A DNA stretch of 64,000 nucleotides from Pseudomonas fluorescens (lineage in GTDB: Bacteria > Pseudomonadota > Gammaproteobacteria > Pseudomonadales > Pseudomonadaceae), in assembly GCF_001623525.1 (NCBI RefSeq), contig NZ_CP015225.1, positions 4,476,501-4,540,500 on the forward strand, in the 5' to 3' direction. Below the pieces are notes generated by a model. It saw nothing but the letters and a program-made list of their open reading frames with translations. It ran no database searches and had not been told where the DNA came from. This document shows positions 7,445 through 16,423 of this stretch, one piece after another. Position 1 is the stretch's first letter. The number at the start of each line of letters is the position of its first letter. Both the position numbers and the translations under genes were made by a program.

Positions 7445-9675
7445 ACACGGAAAACCAGGAAGCCTTCGAAGAATTGCTGGCCAATTGCGCAGACGAACCG
7501 ATTCGCTTTCCCGGGACCATCCAGCCTCATGGCGTGCTGCTGATGCTGTCCGAGCCCGATTTCGTGATCCGTCAGGTCAGCGCCAACGTGTTGCAATTGA
7601 TGGCGCAGGATCCCCACAGGCTGTTGGGCCAGACGCTGGACGCCCTGTTGGGGCTGGAACAGGCCGAGGCGATCCTCATCGCCTGTCGCGCCGCCCCGGA
7701 AAGCGACAACGTGCCCGTGGCCATTGTCGTGAACCAGCAACGCTTCGACGCCCTGGTGCATCGCCATCAGGGCACCCTGATCGTCGAATTGGAACAGCAC
7801 CTGAGCGACTATCGCCCCGAAGGGGTCAGCGGCGAGGCCAACATGGGCCGCATGTTGCAACGCCTGCAAAGTGCGAAAACCCTCCAGGCCCTGTACGAAA
7901 TCAGCGTGCGGGAAATCCAGGCCATGACCGGTTACGACCGGGTGCTGATCTATCGCTTCGAGGAAGAAGGCCACGGCCAAGTGATTGCCGAGGCCAGCGC
8001 GCCGTCGATGGAACTCTACAAGGGGCTGTTTTTCCCGGCGTCGGATATTCCCGAACAGGCTCGCGAACTGTATCGCATCAACTGGCTGCGGATCATCCCC
8101 AACGCCGACTACACGCCAGTGCCGCTGGTTCCGCAATTGCGTCCCGACACCCAGGCGCCCCTGGACCTGAGTTTTGCCACGCTGCGCAGCGTCTCGCCGA
8201 TCCATCGCCAGTACATGAAAAACATGGGCGTGCTGTCGTCCATGAGCATCTCGTTGATGGAGGGCGAACGCTTGTGGGGGCTGATCAGTTGCGGCAATCG
8301 CCAGCCGCTGCTGGTGCCCCACGAAATGCGCATGGCCTGCCAGACCATCGGCCAGGTGCTGTCCTTGCAGATCAGCGCCATGCAGGCCCTGGAACTGACT
8401 CGGCAACGGGACGCCAAGCTGGAGGACCTCAAGGTCCTCGCCAACGTCATGGCCGAGTCCAGCGACAATGTCTTCGATGGCCTGTCCCAAGAGCCGCAAC
8501 GGCTCATGGAGCTGACCGGCGCCAGTGGCGTCGCGATTTTCGAAGACAACAAACTGCACCGTCATGGCCAGTGCCCGGAACCGGAGCAGATCCGCGAGCT
8601 GCATAAATGGATCCTGGAAACCGGCAAACCGGTGTTCTCCCACCACAACCTGAGCAGCGTCTTCGCGCCTGCCCAGGCTTATCAGGACGTGGCGAGCGGA
8701 GTGCTGGCGATCCACCTGCCCAAGCCGGTGGAAAACGGTGTGCTGTGGTTCCGCCCCGAGGTGAAGCAAACCCTGCAATGGAGCGGCGACCCGCAAAAAC
8801 CCCTGGACCTGGAAAACAGCGAGACCGGCCTGCGCTTGCGGCCCCGGACGTCTTTCGAGATCTGGAAAGTCGAAATGGCCGGCATCAGCGCCAAATGGAC
8901 CCATGGCGACCTGTTCGCCGCCAACGACCTGCGACGCTCGGCCCTGGAAAACGACCTGGCCCGTCAGGTGCGCAAGGAGCGCCAGGCCGTGCGAGCCCGC
9001 GATGAGCTGGTGGCCGTGGTGTCCCATGACTTGCGCAGCCCGATGACGGTCATTTCCATGCTGTGCGGCATGATGCAAAAGGCCTTCAGTTCCGACGGCT
9101 CCCACAGCTCCAAGCGTATCGCCTCAGCCATCGACACCATGCAACAGGCTACCAGCCGCATGAATGCCCTGCTGGAGGACCTGCTCGATACCTCGCGCAT
9201 CGACGCCGGGCGCTACACCATCAATCCCCAGCCGATGGACGTCAGCCAGATCTTCGAAGACGCCTGCTCGCTGTTGACGCCGCTGGCCGCTGCCAAGGCC
9301 ATCGACATTTCCTTCCACGCCGAACCCAACCTGAGGATCAATGCCGACCCCGAGCGGCTGTTCCAGGTGCTGTCGAACCTGATCGGCAACGCCATCAAGT
9401 TCACGCCGCAGCAGGGCTCCGTGGGCATCAGTGCGATGTCCGTCGGCGATGAGATCGTCTTCAGCGTCCGCGACACTGGTGAAGGGATCGCGCCAGAGCA
9501 GTTGCCTCATGTTTTCGAGCGCTATTGGACGACCAAGGAAGGCAATCCGAACGGCACCGGGCTTGGGTTGTACATTTCCAAGGGGATTGTCCAGGCCCAT
9601 GGCGGTAAACTGCACGCCGAAAGCCAGCCAGGCCAGGGCAGCGAATTCCGCTTTAGCGTGCCGAAAATCGACTGA
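7441..9675 (+). CDS. bphP: bacteriophytochrome histidine kinase BphP
   Basis: This 744-residue red/far-red light sensor has PAS (about 20-110), GAF (about 140-305), PHY (about 310-500), dimerisation/phosphoacceptor and HATPase domains. Cys16, in ANCADEPIRFPG, sits where bacteriophytochromes attach biliverdin. The GAF motif FPASDIPEQAREL and the PHY tongue motif RPRTSFEIW are intact. The phosphoacceptor is His529 in VVSHDLRSP, and the kinase N and G boxes (NLIGNAIKFTP, GTGLGLYISKG) are complete. No receiver domain is attached, and no response-regulator gene follows, so the partner must be encoded elsewhere. It is translationally coupled to bphO. Confidence 0.97.
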   Translation: MNTENQEAFEELLANCADEPIRFPGTIQPHGVLLMLSEPDFVIRQVSANVLQLMAQDPHRLLGQTLDALLGLEQAEAILIACRAAPESDNVPVAIVVNQQRFDALVHRHQGTLIVELEQHLSDYRPEGVSGEANMGRMLQRLQSAKTLQALYEISVREIQAMTGYDRVLIYRFEEEGHGQVIAEASAPSMELYKGLFFPASDIPEQARELYRINWLRIIPNADYTPVPLVPQLRPDTQAPLDLSFATLRSVSPIHRQYMKNMGVLSSMSISLMEGERLWGLISCGNRQPLLVPHEMRMACQTIGQVLSLQISAMQALELTRQRDAKLEDLKVLANVMAESSDNVFDGLSQEPQRLMELTGASGVAIFEDNKLHRHGQCPEPEQIRELHKWILETGKPVFSHHNLSSVFAPAQAYQDVASGVLAIHLPKPVENGVLWFRPEVKQTLQWSGDPQKPLDLENSETGLRLRPRTSFEIWKVEMAGISAKWTHGDLFAANDLRRSALENDLARQVRKERQAVRARDELVAVVSHDLRSPMTVISMLCGMMQKAFSSDGSHSSKRIASAIDTMQQATSRMNALLEDLLDTSRIDAGRYTINPQPMDVSQIFEDACSLLTPLAAAKAIDISFHAEPNLRINADPERLFQVLSNLIGNAIKFTPQQGSVGISAMSVGDEIVFSVRDTGEGIAPEQLPHVFERYWTTKEGNPNGTGLGLYISKGIVQAHGGKLHAESQPGQGSEFRFSVPKID

Positions 9676-9715
9676 GCCGGGCACTGCCCCCTAACGAATT
9701 GGAAACCGAAGCCCA

Positions 9716-10162
9716 ATGGCCTCACTGAACAAGCAGCAAAAACGCGCCAAGCGCGCCAAAGACAAAGCCAAGCAGATCCGCATGAGCGGGCGCAAATCGA
9801 TCCCAATGTATGGCGACCCGGCCCACGCCACCGCCCAGCCACCGGTCTACGTGCTGGAACTGTTCGCCAAGCTGCGCGAAGCCGAGGCCATCAGCCGCAG
9901 TGAAATGCTCGATACGTTGCTCGCGTCCCTGAGCGTGATGATCATCGAACGCCCAGGCCTGCTCGACCTGAAAAACGCCGAAAACGAAAGCATGGCCGCC
10001 ACCAACCTGGCGGCCGACATGCTGGTGGACTACCGCATGTGGGTCGATGACATGGACCGCGAGACGGCACAGCGCTGGCTCAGCACCCCGGAGCTCATCC
10101 AGGACTTCAGCGAGGCGCTGGACCGTTATCGCCAGTCGATGGAAGAACCGGCCAGCGAATAA
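9716..10162 (+). CDS. hypothetical protein with basic N-terminus (paralogue of 5059-5466)
   Basis: This 148-residue protein starts with LNKQQKRAKRAKDKAKQIR, a basic helix like that of the protein at 5059-5466. The rest is predicted helical with mixed charge and no recognised domain. A GGAAA site precedes the ATG. The two paralogues bracket the YhcG nuclease and bphOP genes. The final codons and stop lie inside a perfect 22-bp palindrome shared with the end of the convergent gene on the other strand. The function is unknown. Confidence 0.75.
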   Translation: MASLNKQQKRAKRAKDKAKQIRMSGRKSIPMYGDPAHATAQPPVYVLELFAKLREAEAISRSEMLDTLLASLSVMIIERPGLLDLKNAENESMAATNLAADMLVDYRMWVDDMDRETAQRWLSTPELIQDFSEALDRYRQSMEEPASE

Positions 10163-10177
10163 CCGGCCGGTTATTCG
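10156..10177. terminator. 22-bp perfect palindrome at the junction of two convergent stops
   Basis: The sequence from 10156 to 10177 is fully self-complementary (centre ACCGGCCGGT). It contains the stop codon of the plus gene (10160-10162) and of the minus gene (10173-10171) in symmetric positions. It could act as a bidirectional terminator or mRNA-end stabiliser, although no T-tract follows on either strand. Confidence 0.55.
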
Positions 10178-10620
10178 TCACCGTTCCAATGGAACACCAG
10201 GTTGCGCGCGGCGCCGCTGCCGACGTCGGCGGTGTCGCGCCGCGCCTCACCGTTGCGTGTCGCCACCACGGTGTACTTGCCCGGCGGCAACTGCACGTAA
10301 ACCAGCGGTCCCGCCTCGTCCAGCGTCAGCAGCGCTTGCCCCGCCGCGTTCTGGACGACGACATGCACATCCGGGATGTACTTGTTTTCAGGGCCGACCG
10401 CGAACGTCATGTGCAGGTTGTATCCGTGGGCCTGTCCGATGGCCCGGGCTTCATCCTCGCCAATGCCACCGGACAAGTAGGTGATCCCGTTCTGTTGCTG
10501 CGGCTGGACCTGCACGCCGGCACTGTCTACCGGGGCCAGGCTCGTGGCGTTGAGCATGATGGGGAACAACAGCGCGCCGAGCAGAAGCAAGGGCAGCAAA
10601 AAGTAATGGTTATGCTTCAT
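10171..10620 (-). CDS. exported carboxypeptidase-regulatory-like (beta-sandwich) protein
   Basis: This 149-residue protein has an N-terminal signal or anchor (HYFLLPLLLLGALLFPIML). A C-terminal region (about residues 75-145) resembles a carboxypeptidase regulatory-like beta-sandwich: DVHVVVQNAAGQALLTLDEAGPL, then LPPGKYTVVATRNG. Such domains are small extracytoplasmic modules with no catalytic role. I chose the ATG at 10620 because the hydrophobic signal follows directly; the longer frame adds 21 polar residues. No operon partner is evident, and the gene converges on 9716-10162. Confidence 0.7.
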   Translation of the reverse strand: MKHNHYFLLPLLLLGALLFPIMLNATSLAPVDSAGVQVQPQQQNGITYLSGGIGEDEARAIGQAHGYNLHMTFAVGPENKYIPDVHVVVQNAAGQALLTLDEAGPLVYVQLPPGKYTVVATRNGEARRDTADVGSGAARNLVFHWNGDE

Positions 10621-11016
10621 GGCGAGGACTCCAAGTACTGGAAACAGCTCATGAGTTCTCCTTTGATTTTGATTACGCGACAAGGTTTAGATCTATTGGC
10701 TATGAACCGAAACCGAGTAACCACTCAAAGCACAGCGACACGCTCATCCGGTTAACCCTTCCAACCCCCGCCCAAAGCTGGCACCATCGCGCCTTTTTTC
10801 ACGCGACTCCCCGGGCTTTTCACCGGTAGACAGGGTTCAAACGGCCGTTCGGTTGTTGATGGCGCGACAGACTGCTGTGCCGATGCGACAACCTGCCACA
10901 CATCCCCGGTTTACCAGCCGAAGCGCTGTTGGCTGCCATTCGGACGCATGCTAGCTTGGCCGCCTCGCCAAGGAAGGCAGCCAACAGCAAGGGAGCACAT
11001 ACCATGAGGACCGCAC
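10621..11016. other. intergenic region upstream of the amino-acid ABC operon
   Basis: This 396-base region separates two divergently transcribed genes. It holds a 12-bp perfect inverted repeat (10926-10937 and 10976-10987), listed separately, and no open frame that looks coding. A TGGCAC at 10779 is not followed by a correctly spaced GC element, so I do not call a sigma54 promoter. Confidence 0.5.
10926..10987 (+). promoter_or_regulatory. leader inverted repeat before the ABC transporter operon
   Basis: CTGTTGGCTGCC (10926-10937) is the exact complement of GGCAGCCAACAG (10976-10987), with 38 bases between. In RNA it would form a 12-bp hairpin ending about 30 bases before the start codon of the ATPase gene. 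A leader structure or a protein-binding site are both possible; no ligand is suggested. Confidence 0.45.
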
Positions 11017-11790
11017 ATGGCCCAGGCCACGCCCGCGCTTGAAATCCGCAACCTGCACAAACGCTACGGACAGTTGGAGGTGCTCAAAGGCGTCTCGCTG
11101 ACCGCCCGCGACGGCGATGTGATCTCGATCCTCGGATCCTCCGGGTCCGGCAAATCCACATTCCTGCGCTGCATCAACCTGCTGGAAAACCCCAACCAGG
11201 GCCAGATCCTGGTGGCCGGCGAAGAGCTCAAGCTCAAGGCCGCTAAAAACGGTGAGCTGGTGGCCGCCGACGGCAAACAGATCAACCGCCTGCGCAGCGA
11301 GATCGGTTTTGTCTTCCAGAACTTCAACCTTTGGCCGCATATGAGCGTGCTCGATAACATCATCGAAGCGCCGCGCCGGGTGCTTGGCCAAAGCAAGGCC
11401 GAAGCCGTCGAAGTGGCCGAAGCCCTGCTGGCAAAGGTCGGTATCGCCGACAAGCGTCACGCCTACCCGGCCGAACTGTCTGGTGGCCAGCAACAACGCG
11501 CGGCCATCGCCCGCACACTGGCGATGCAGCCCAAGGTGATTCTGTTCGACGAACCCACCTCCGCCCTTGACCCGGAAATGGTCCAGGAAGTACTTAGTGT
11601 GATCCGCGCCCTGGCCGAAGAAGGACGCACCATGCTGCTGGTCACCCATGAAATGGGCTTCGCCCGTCAGGTTTCCAGCGAAGTCGTGTTCCTTCATCAA
11701 GGCTTGGTCGAGGAGCAAGGATCGCCACAGCAGGTCTTCGAGAACCCGCTTTCGGCGCGCTGCAAACAATTCATGTCCAGCAACCGCTAA
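11017..11790 (+). CDS. polar amino-acid ABC transporter, ATP-binding subunit (HisP/AotP type)
   Basis: This 257-residue ATPase has Walker A (GSSGSGKST), the Q-loop (VFQNFNLWPHMSVLDNI), the ABC signature (LSGGQQQR) and Walker B (VILFDEPTSALDPEM). It belongs to the polar amino-acid family that moves basic amino acids, as in HisP of enterobacteria. It is the first gene of a four-gene operon followed by the binding protein and two permeases, the same order as PA5152-PA5155 in P. aeruginosa. The substrate is probably arginine, lysine, ornithine, histidine or a related compound, judged from the family only. Confidence 0.92.
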   Translation: MAQATPALEIRNLHKRYGQLEVLKGVSLTARDGDVISILGSSGSGKSTFLRCINLLENPNQGQILVAGEELKLKAAKNGELVAADGKQINRLRSEIGFVFQNFNLWPHMSVLDNIIEAPRRVLGQSKAEAVEVAEALLAKVGIADKRHAYPAELSGGQQQRAAIARTLAMQPKVILFDEPTSALDPEMVQEVLSVIRALAEEGRTMLLVTHEMGFARQVSSEVVFLHQGLVEEQGSPQQVFENPLSARCKQFMSSNR

Positions 11791-11803
11791 CGGAGCAGTA
11801 CAC

Positions 11804-12559
11804 ATGCAGACCTATAGGAAATTTCTTCTGGCCGCAGCCGTCAGCCTGGTCTTCTCGACCAGCGCCATGGCGGTCGAGAAACTGAAGATGGGCATCGAAG
11901 CGGCCTACCCGCCGTTCAACAACAAGGACGCCAGCGGCCAGGTCGTGGGGTTCGATAAAGACATCGGCGATGCCCTGTGCGCCAAGATGAAAGTCGAGTG
12001 TGAAGTGGTCACTTCCAACTGGGACGGCATCATTCCCGCCCTGATGGCCAAGAAGTTCGACTTCCTGATTTCTTCGCTGTCGGTCAACGACGAGCGCAAG
12101 CAAGCCGTGGACTTCACCGATCCGTACTACTCCAACAAACTGCAATTCATCGCACCGAAAAACGTCGACTTCAAAGTCGATAAAGAGTCTCTCAAGGGCA
12201 AGGTCATCGGGGCACAGCGCTCTACCCTCGCCGGCACCTGGCTGGAAGACGAACTGGGCAGCGATATCACCGCCAAGCTCTACGACACCCAGGAAAACGC
12301 CTACCTGGACCTGACCTCCGGCCGCGTCGACGCGATCCTGGCCGACAAATACGTGAACTACGACTGGCTGAAAACCGAAGCTGGCCGTGCTTACGAATTC
12401 AAGGGGGACCCGGTGGTGGAAGGTGACAAGATCGCCATTGCGGTGCGCAAGGGTAACGACGAACTGCGTAACAAGCTGAACGCCGCACTCAAGGAAATCC
12501 TTGCCGACGGTACCTATAAAAAGATCAACGACAAGTACTTCCCGTTCAGTATCTATTGA
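11804..12559 (+). CDS. periplasmic amino-acid-binding protein of the ABC transporter
   Basis: This 251-residue solute-binding protein has a Sec signal peptide (KFLLAAAVSLVFSTSAMA, cleavage before VEK). The mature part is of family 3, with the N-terminal ligand loop MGIEAAYPPFNNKDASG, the signature GFDKDIGDALC, and SSLSVNDERKQAVDFTDPYY in the hinge and ligand area. It most resembles lysine/arginine/ornithine/histidine-binding proteins. The ATG at 11804 lies 13 bases after the ATPase stop with GGAG upstream; a longer frame reading into the ATPase gene is not real. Confidence 0.93.
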   Translation: MQTYRKFLLAAAVSLVFSTSAMAVEKLKMGIEAAYPPFNNKDASGQVVGFDKDIGDALCAKMKVECEVVTSNWDGIIPALMAKKFDFLISSLSVNDERKQAVDFTDPYYSNKLQFIAPKNVDFKVDKESLKGKVIGAQRSTLAGTWLEDELGSDITAKLYDTQENAYLDLTSGRVDAILADKYVNYDWLKTEAGRAYEFKGDPVVEGDKIAIAVRKGNDELRNKLNAALKEILADGTYKKINDKYFPFSIY

Positions 12560-12637
12560 TACTGACGTGCCTGGCCGGCGCAGCCGTCTGGCAGCGCCGG
12601 CCCTTAGCAAAGCCTGCCGCGATATGAATTCTTACCC

Positions 12638-13333
12638 ATGATGATCGATCTCTACGGATTCGGCCCGGCGCTTGCCGCCGGCGCGCTGATGACCGTCAAA
12701 TTGGCGCTCACGGCCCTCTGCCTGGGGCTGGTGCTCGGCCTGCTCGGCGCCTTGGCCAAGACCTCGCCGTACAAGCCGCTGCAATGGCTGGGCGGCACCT
12801 ATTCGACGTTGGTTCGCGGCATCCCGGAATTGCTCTGGGTGCTGCTGATCTATTTCGGCACCGTCAACCTGCTGCGTGCCCTGGGTGAGTATTTCGGCAA
12901 CCCCGACCTCACCCTCGATGCCTTCGCCGCTGGCGTCATTGCCTTGGGCCTGTGCTTTGGCGCCTACGCCACGGAAGTGTTTCGCGGCGCGATCCTGGCG
13001 ATCCCCAAAGGCCACCGTGAAGCCGGCGTCGCCCTGGGCCTGTCGAAGTGGCGGATCTTCACCCGGTTGATCATGCCGCAGATGTGGCGCATTGCCCTGC
13101 CCGGCCTGGGCAACCTGTTCATGATCCTGATGAAGGACACCGCGCTGGTCTCGGTGATCGGCCTGGAAGAAATCATGCGCCATGCGGAAATCGGCGTGAC
13201 CGTGTCCAAGCAACCGTTCACCTTCTATATGGTCGCGGCATTCATGTACCTGGGCCTGACGGTGCTTGCCATGATCGGCATGCACCTGCTGGAACGACGC
13301 GCTGCCCGTGGATTTACCAGGAGTACCCAATGA
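12638..13333 (+). CDS. amino-acid ABC transporter permease (HisQ type)
   Basis: This 231-residue inner-membrane protein has about five hydrophobic segments and the EAA loop HREAGVALGLSKWRIFTRLIMPQ that contacts the ATPase. It is the first of two homologous permeases forming the transport channel. The stop overlaps the next permease start by four bases. Two adjacent ATG codons (12638 and 12641) are possible starts. Confidence 0.92.
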   Translation: MMIDLYGFGPALAAGALMTVKLALTALCLGLVLGLLGALAKTSPYKPLQWLGGTYSTLVRGIPELLWVLLIYFGTVNLLRALGEYFGNPDLTLDAFAAGVIALGLCFGAYATEVFRGAILAIPKGHREAGVALGLSKWRIFTRLIMPQMWRIALPGLGNLFMILMKDTALVSVIGLEEIMRHAEIGVTVSKQPFTFYMVAAFMYLGLTVLAMIGMHLLERRAARGFTRSTQ

Positions 13334-14019
13334 ACTGGGACGTCATCATCAAGTGGCTGCCCAAGCTGGCCCAAGGCGCGACACTGACCCTGGAGCTGGT
13401 GGCCATCGCCGTGCTCGCCGGGCTGCTGCTGGCGATTCCACTGGGCATCGCGCGCTCTTCGCGCCTGTGGCAAGTGCGGGCATTGCCCTATGCCTACATC
13501 TTCTTTTTCCGTGGCACGCCGCTGTTGGTCCAGCTGTTTTTGGTCTACTACGGCCTGGCGCAATTCGAAGCCGTGCGCAGCAGTGCAATGTGGCCGTACC
13601 TGCGGGACCCGTTCTGGTGCGCCACGGCCACCATGACCCTGCATACCGCTGCCTACATCGCCGAGATCCTGCGCGGTGCGATCCAGGCCATCCCCCGTGG
13701 CGAGATCGAAGCCGCACGGGCCCTGGGCATGTCGCGGCCCAAGGCGTTGTTCTACATCATGCTTCCCCGTGCCGCGCGCATCGGCCTGCCGGCCTACAGC
13801 AACGAAGTGATCCTGATGCTCAAGGCCAGTGCCCTGGCGAGTACCGTGACCTTGCTGGAACTCACCGGCATGGCCCGCACCATCATTGCCCGGACCTACT
13901 TGCCGGTGGAGATTTTCTTTGCAGCCGGCATGTTCTACCTGCTGATGTCCTACCTACTGGTGCAAGGCTTCAAACAGCTGGAGCGCTGGTTGCGCGTCGA
14001 TGCCTGCCAAGGGCGCTGA
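13330..14019 (+). CDS. amino-acid ABC transporter permease (HisM type)
   Basis: This 229-residue second permease has hydrophobic segments beginning TLTLELVAIAVLAGLLLAI and the EAA loop EIEAARALGMSRPKALFYIMLP. I placed the start at the ATG overlapping the upstream stop (ATGA at 13330); the longer frame upstream only reads through the first permease. With the HisQ-like protein it would form the heterodimeric channel. Its end overlaps the proposed start of the next gene by 20 bases. Confidence 0.92.
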   Translation: MNWDVIIKWLPKLAQGATLTLELVAIAVLAGLLLAIPLGIARSSRLWQVRALPYAYIFFFRGTPLLVQLFLVYYGLAQFEAVRSSAMWPYLRDPFWCATATMTLHTAAYIAEILRGAIQAIPRGEIEAARALGMSRPKALFYIMLPRAARIGLPAYSNEVILMLKASALASTVTLLELTGMARTIIARTYLPVEIFFAAGMFYLLMSYLLVQGFKQLERWLRVDACQGR

Positions 14020-15253
14020 CTGCGGCGTGCTGACGGGCGAGGCTCTGCTCGCCCGCTTCACGGCGCTGGATACTTTTCTCACGGCGCACCAGGCACTGTG
14101 GAAACCGCGTCCGTTCACCCATCTGCAACTGCCTTGGGAAACGTCCCACCCGGAATTGTCCCGATGGCTACGCCAGCGCTCGCTGGAAGCTGCGGAAAAC
14201 GACCATCATCAGCCGTGGTTGATGGAAGATGCGCCTGCGCCATTCCCGGAATTGGCCGCTATCTCCCGAGCATTGAGCGCAGTCGCAGAATTGCCGGCCA
14301 GCACGCTCGAAGCGCCAAGCCATCGCCTCAACGTCGACGTGCCCGGGCGCAAATGGCAGCAGATCGAAGCCTTCGCCAGCCGCCTGCACTTCACCACCCA
14401 ACCGACCCATTGGCTCGATTGGTGCGCCGGCAAAGGCCACCTCGGTCGACGCCTGCTGCAGGGTGAGCAACAACTGACTTGCCTGGAGTATGACCCCGCA
14501 CTGGTCGCCAGCGGCCAACAACTGAGCCTGCGCCATCACCTGCACGCCACGCACCTGCAACAAGACGTACTGGCGGCTGACGCAATCCAGGCGCTCCATT
14601 CCGGACACACGCCTGTGGCCCTGCACGCCTGCGGCGACTTGCATGTGCGCTTGATACACCTGGCCAGCGCCGCTGGCTGTGCACAACTGGCGATCGCGCC
14701 CTGCTGTTACAACCGCATCAGCAGCGAGCGTTATCAAGCACTGTCCGACGCGGCCAAGGGTTCAGCCCTACAGCTGTCGCTAGACGATCTCAGCCTGCCG
14801 CTGACCGAAACCGTCACCGCTGGCGCGCGCGTCAGAAGACAACGGGACCAATCCATGGCCCGGCGCCTGGGCTTCGACCTGCTGCAACGGCACATCAGAG
14901 GGTGCGACGACTACCTGTCCACCCCCTCACTGCCCAGCGCCTGGCTGGAAAAATCCTTCGCCCAATACTGCACCGATCTGGCAACCCTGAAAGACTTATC
15001 CACAGTCGGCACGCCTGATTGGCTCGCCTTGGAAGCAGCAGGCCATCAGCGCCTGGCCGAGGTGCGCAACCTGGAGTTACTGCGAGGTCTTTTCCGACGG
15101 CCGCTGGAGCTTTGGCTGGTACTGGACCGGGCGCTTTTCCTCACTCAAAAAGGCTACGACGTTCGCCTCGGCACCTTCTGCGAAACCCCGCTGACGCCGC
15201 GCAACCTGCTGTTGCTGGCAGAGCGTTGCCGAGACGAAACAGCCTGTGGATAA
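14000..15253 (+). CDS. SAM-dependent methyltransferase (Methyltransf_32 type)
   Basis: This 417-residue protein has a SAM-binding motif I, WLDWCAGKGHLGRRLL (about residues 133-148), followed by LEYDP, HACGDLH and the PCCYN motif, which together fit the family of methyltransferases related to the eukaryotic TRM13/METTL25 group. The N-terminal 110 residues and C-terminal 140 residues are extra to the fold. The substrate is unknown. The start at 14000 lies inside the upstream permease gene; a GTG at 14028 is an alternative. It is probably co-transcribed with the ABC operon, and the same placement occurs in other pseudomonads. Confidence 0.75.
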   Translation: MPAKGADCGVLTGEALLARFTALDTFLTAHQALWKPRPFTHLQLPWETSHPELSRWLRQRSLEAAENDHHQPWLMEDAPAPFPELAAISRALSAVAELPASTLEAPSHRLNVDVPGRKWQQIEAFASRLHFTTQPTHWLDWCAGKGHLGRRLLQGEQQLTCLEYDPALVASGQQLSLRHHLHATHLQQDVLAADAIQALHSGHTPVALHACGDLHVRLIHLASAAGCAQLAIAPCCYNRISSERYQALSDAAKGSALQLSLDDLSLPLTETVTAGARVRRQRDQSMARRLGFDLLQRHIRGCDDYLSTPSLPSAWLEKSFAQYCTDLATLKDLSTVGTPDWLALEAAGHQRLAEVRNLELLRGLFRRPLELWLVLDRALFLTQKGYDVRLGTFCETPLTPRNLLLLAERCRDETACG

Positions 15254-15563
15254 CTCTGTTGATGAAATAAACTCGGATCCAAGAAATTCGTGATTTCCTG
15301 AGCGAATCAGCATTGGTCATTTTTTGTTCATATGGATAAAAAACCATGAAAACAGGCATTTGCGACGAAACGCGAAGGCGGTCACAAAATCGCAAGATGC
15401 CCTGCGTCTCATCCTGCCCGTTGTGCATAAGCGTCTAAGCAAAACGACATAACCGCCGAATTCAGTGCTGCTCCGCGCCAACAATTGCGTCCACCGCGCC
15501 CGTGCTATACAACAGCCAAACGTATCGTGATTGACACAACGCCGACACACTCAAGGACTGGCC
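15254..15563. other. intergenic region between methyltransferase and FkbM gene
   Basis: This stretch of about 310 bases is AT-richer than the flanking genes. I see no tRNA, REP copy or clear terminator. A TATACA near 15504 with TTGCGT 15 bases upstream is a weak promoter candidate for the next gene. Confidence 0.4.
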
Positions 15564-16388
15564 GTGACGTTCATTTCCTACGCACAAAACTTCGAAGACA
15601 TACGGCTGTGGCGCGCCCTCAAGTCGGTGGAAAACGGCTTTTACCTCGACGTCGGCGCCAACCATCCGACAGATGATTCAGTCACCCGAGCGTTTTACGA
15701 CCGCGGCTGGCGCGGCATCAACATCGAACCCGTACCGGCCTACTACGACGCCCTCTGCCAACAACGCCCCCACGACATCAACCTGCAATGCGTGGCCGGC
15801 GACAACGCCGAAAGCCTGACCTTCTACACCATCGCCAACACCGGCCTGTCCACGGTAGAAGCCAGCGTCGCCCAACAACACCGCGACGCCGGCATGGACG
15901 TGGGCACCCAGACCGTCCAGTCCCGCACCCTGGCCTCCATCTGCGAGCAATACGCCCAGGATCGCCCCATCCACTTCCTGAAAATCGACGTCGAAGGCCA
16001 CGAAGAAACCGTGCTGCGCGGCATGGACTTCGGCCGCTGGCGCCCCTGGATCATCCTCATCGAAACCCCATGGGCCCGCGACCAGACCTGGGAAACCCTG
16101 GTGACCGACGCCAGCTACCAGCCCATCCTGTTCGACGGCATCAACACCTACTACCTCGCCGAAGAACACCTGGCCCTCAAACCCGCCTTCGACATCCCCC
16201 CGTGCAACCTCGACGGCTTCCAACTCTGCAAAGGCCACAAATTCAGCCACCCCATCGACGACACCGACCAACAACTCAGCGCCGCCCTGCAACGCGCCGA
16301 ACAGGCCGAAGCCCAACTCCACGCCATGCAAAACAGCCGCACCTGGCGCGCCCTGAACAAACTGCGCAACCTGCTGCACCGCGCTTGA
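15564..16388 (+). CDS. FkbM family methyltransferase
   Basis: This protein of about 274 residues is a FkbM-type SAM-dependent O-methyltransferase. It shows the SAM motif FYLDVGANHPTDDSVT, then GINIEPVPAYYDAL, and the typical later strand FLKIDVEGHEETVLRGMDF. Such enzymes usually methylate sugars in polysaccharides or glycans. The last 45 residues form an Ala/Gln-rich helix ending in SRTWRALNKLRNLL, a tail common in surface-glycan enzymes. I prefer the GTG at 15564, which has AAGGA upstream, over the earlier TTG. It stands alone with no glycan cluster nearby. Codon third positions are overwhelmingly C. Confidence 0.85.
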   Translation: MTFISYAQNFEDIRLWRALKSVENGFYLDVGANHPTDDSVTRAFYDRGWRGINIEPVPAYYDALCQQRPHDINLQCVAGDNAESLTFYTIANTGLSTVEASVAQQHRDAGMDVGTQTVQSRTLASICEQYAQDRPIHFLKIDVEGHEETVLRGMDFGRWRPWIILIETPWARDQTWETLVTDASYQPILFDGINTYYLAEEHLALKPAFDIPPCNLDGFQLCKGHKFSHPIDDTDQQLSAALQRAEQAEAQLHAMQNSRTWRALNKLRNLLHRA

Positions 16389-16423
16389 GTATGGGCAGTG
16401 CAAAAATAGTCAGAATTCAGGGG

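Noticed and set aside
10779..10795. TGGCAC resembling the -24 half of a sigma54 promoter upstream of the amino-acid ABC operon
   Set aside because: The -12 GC element is not at the required spacing, so it does not fit the sigma54 consensus.
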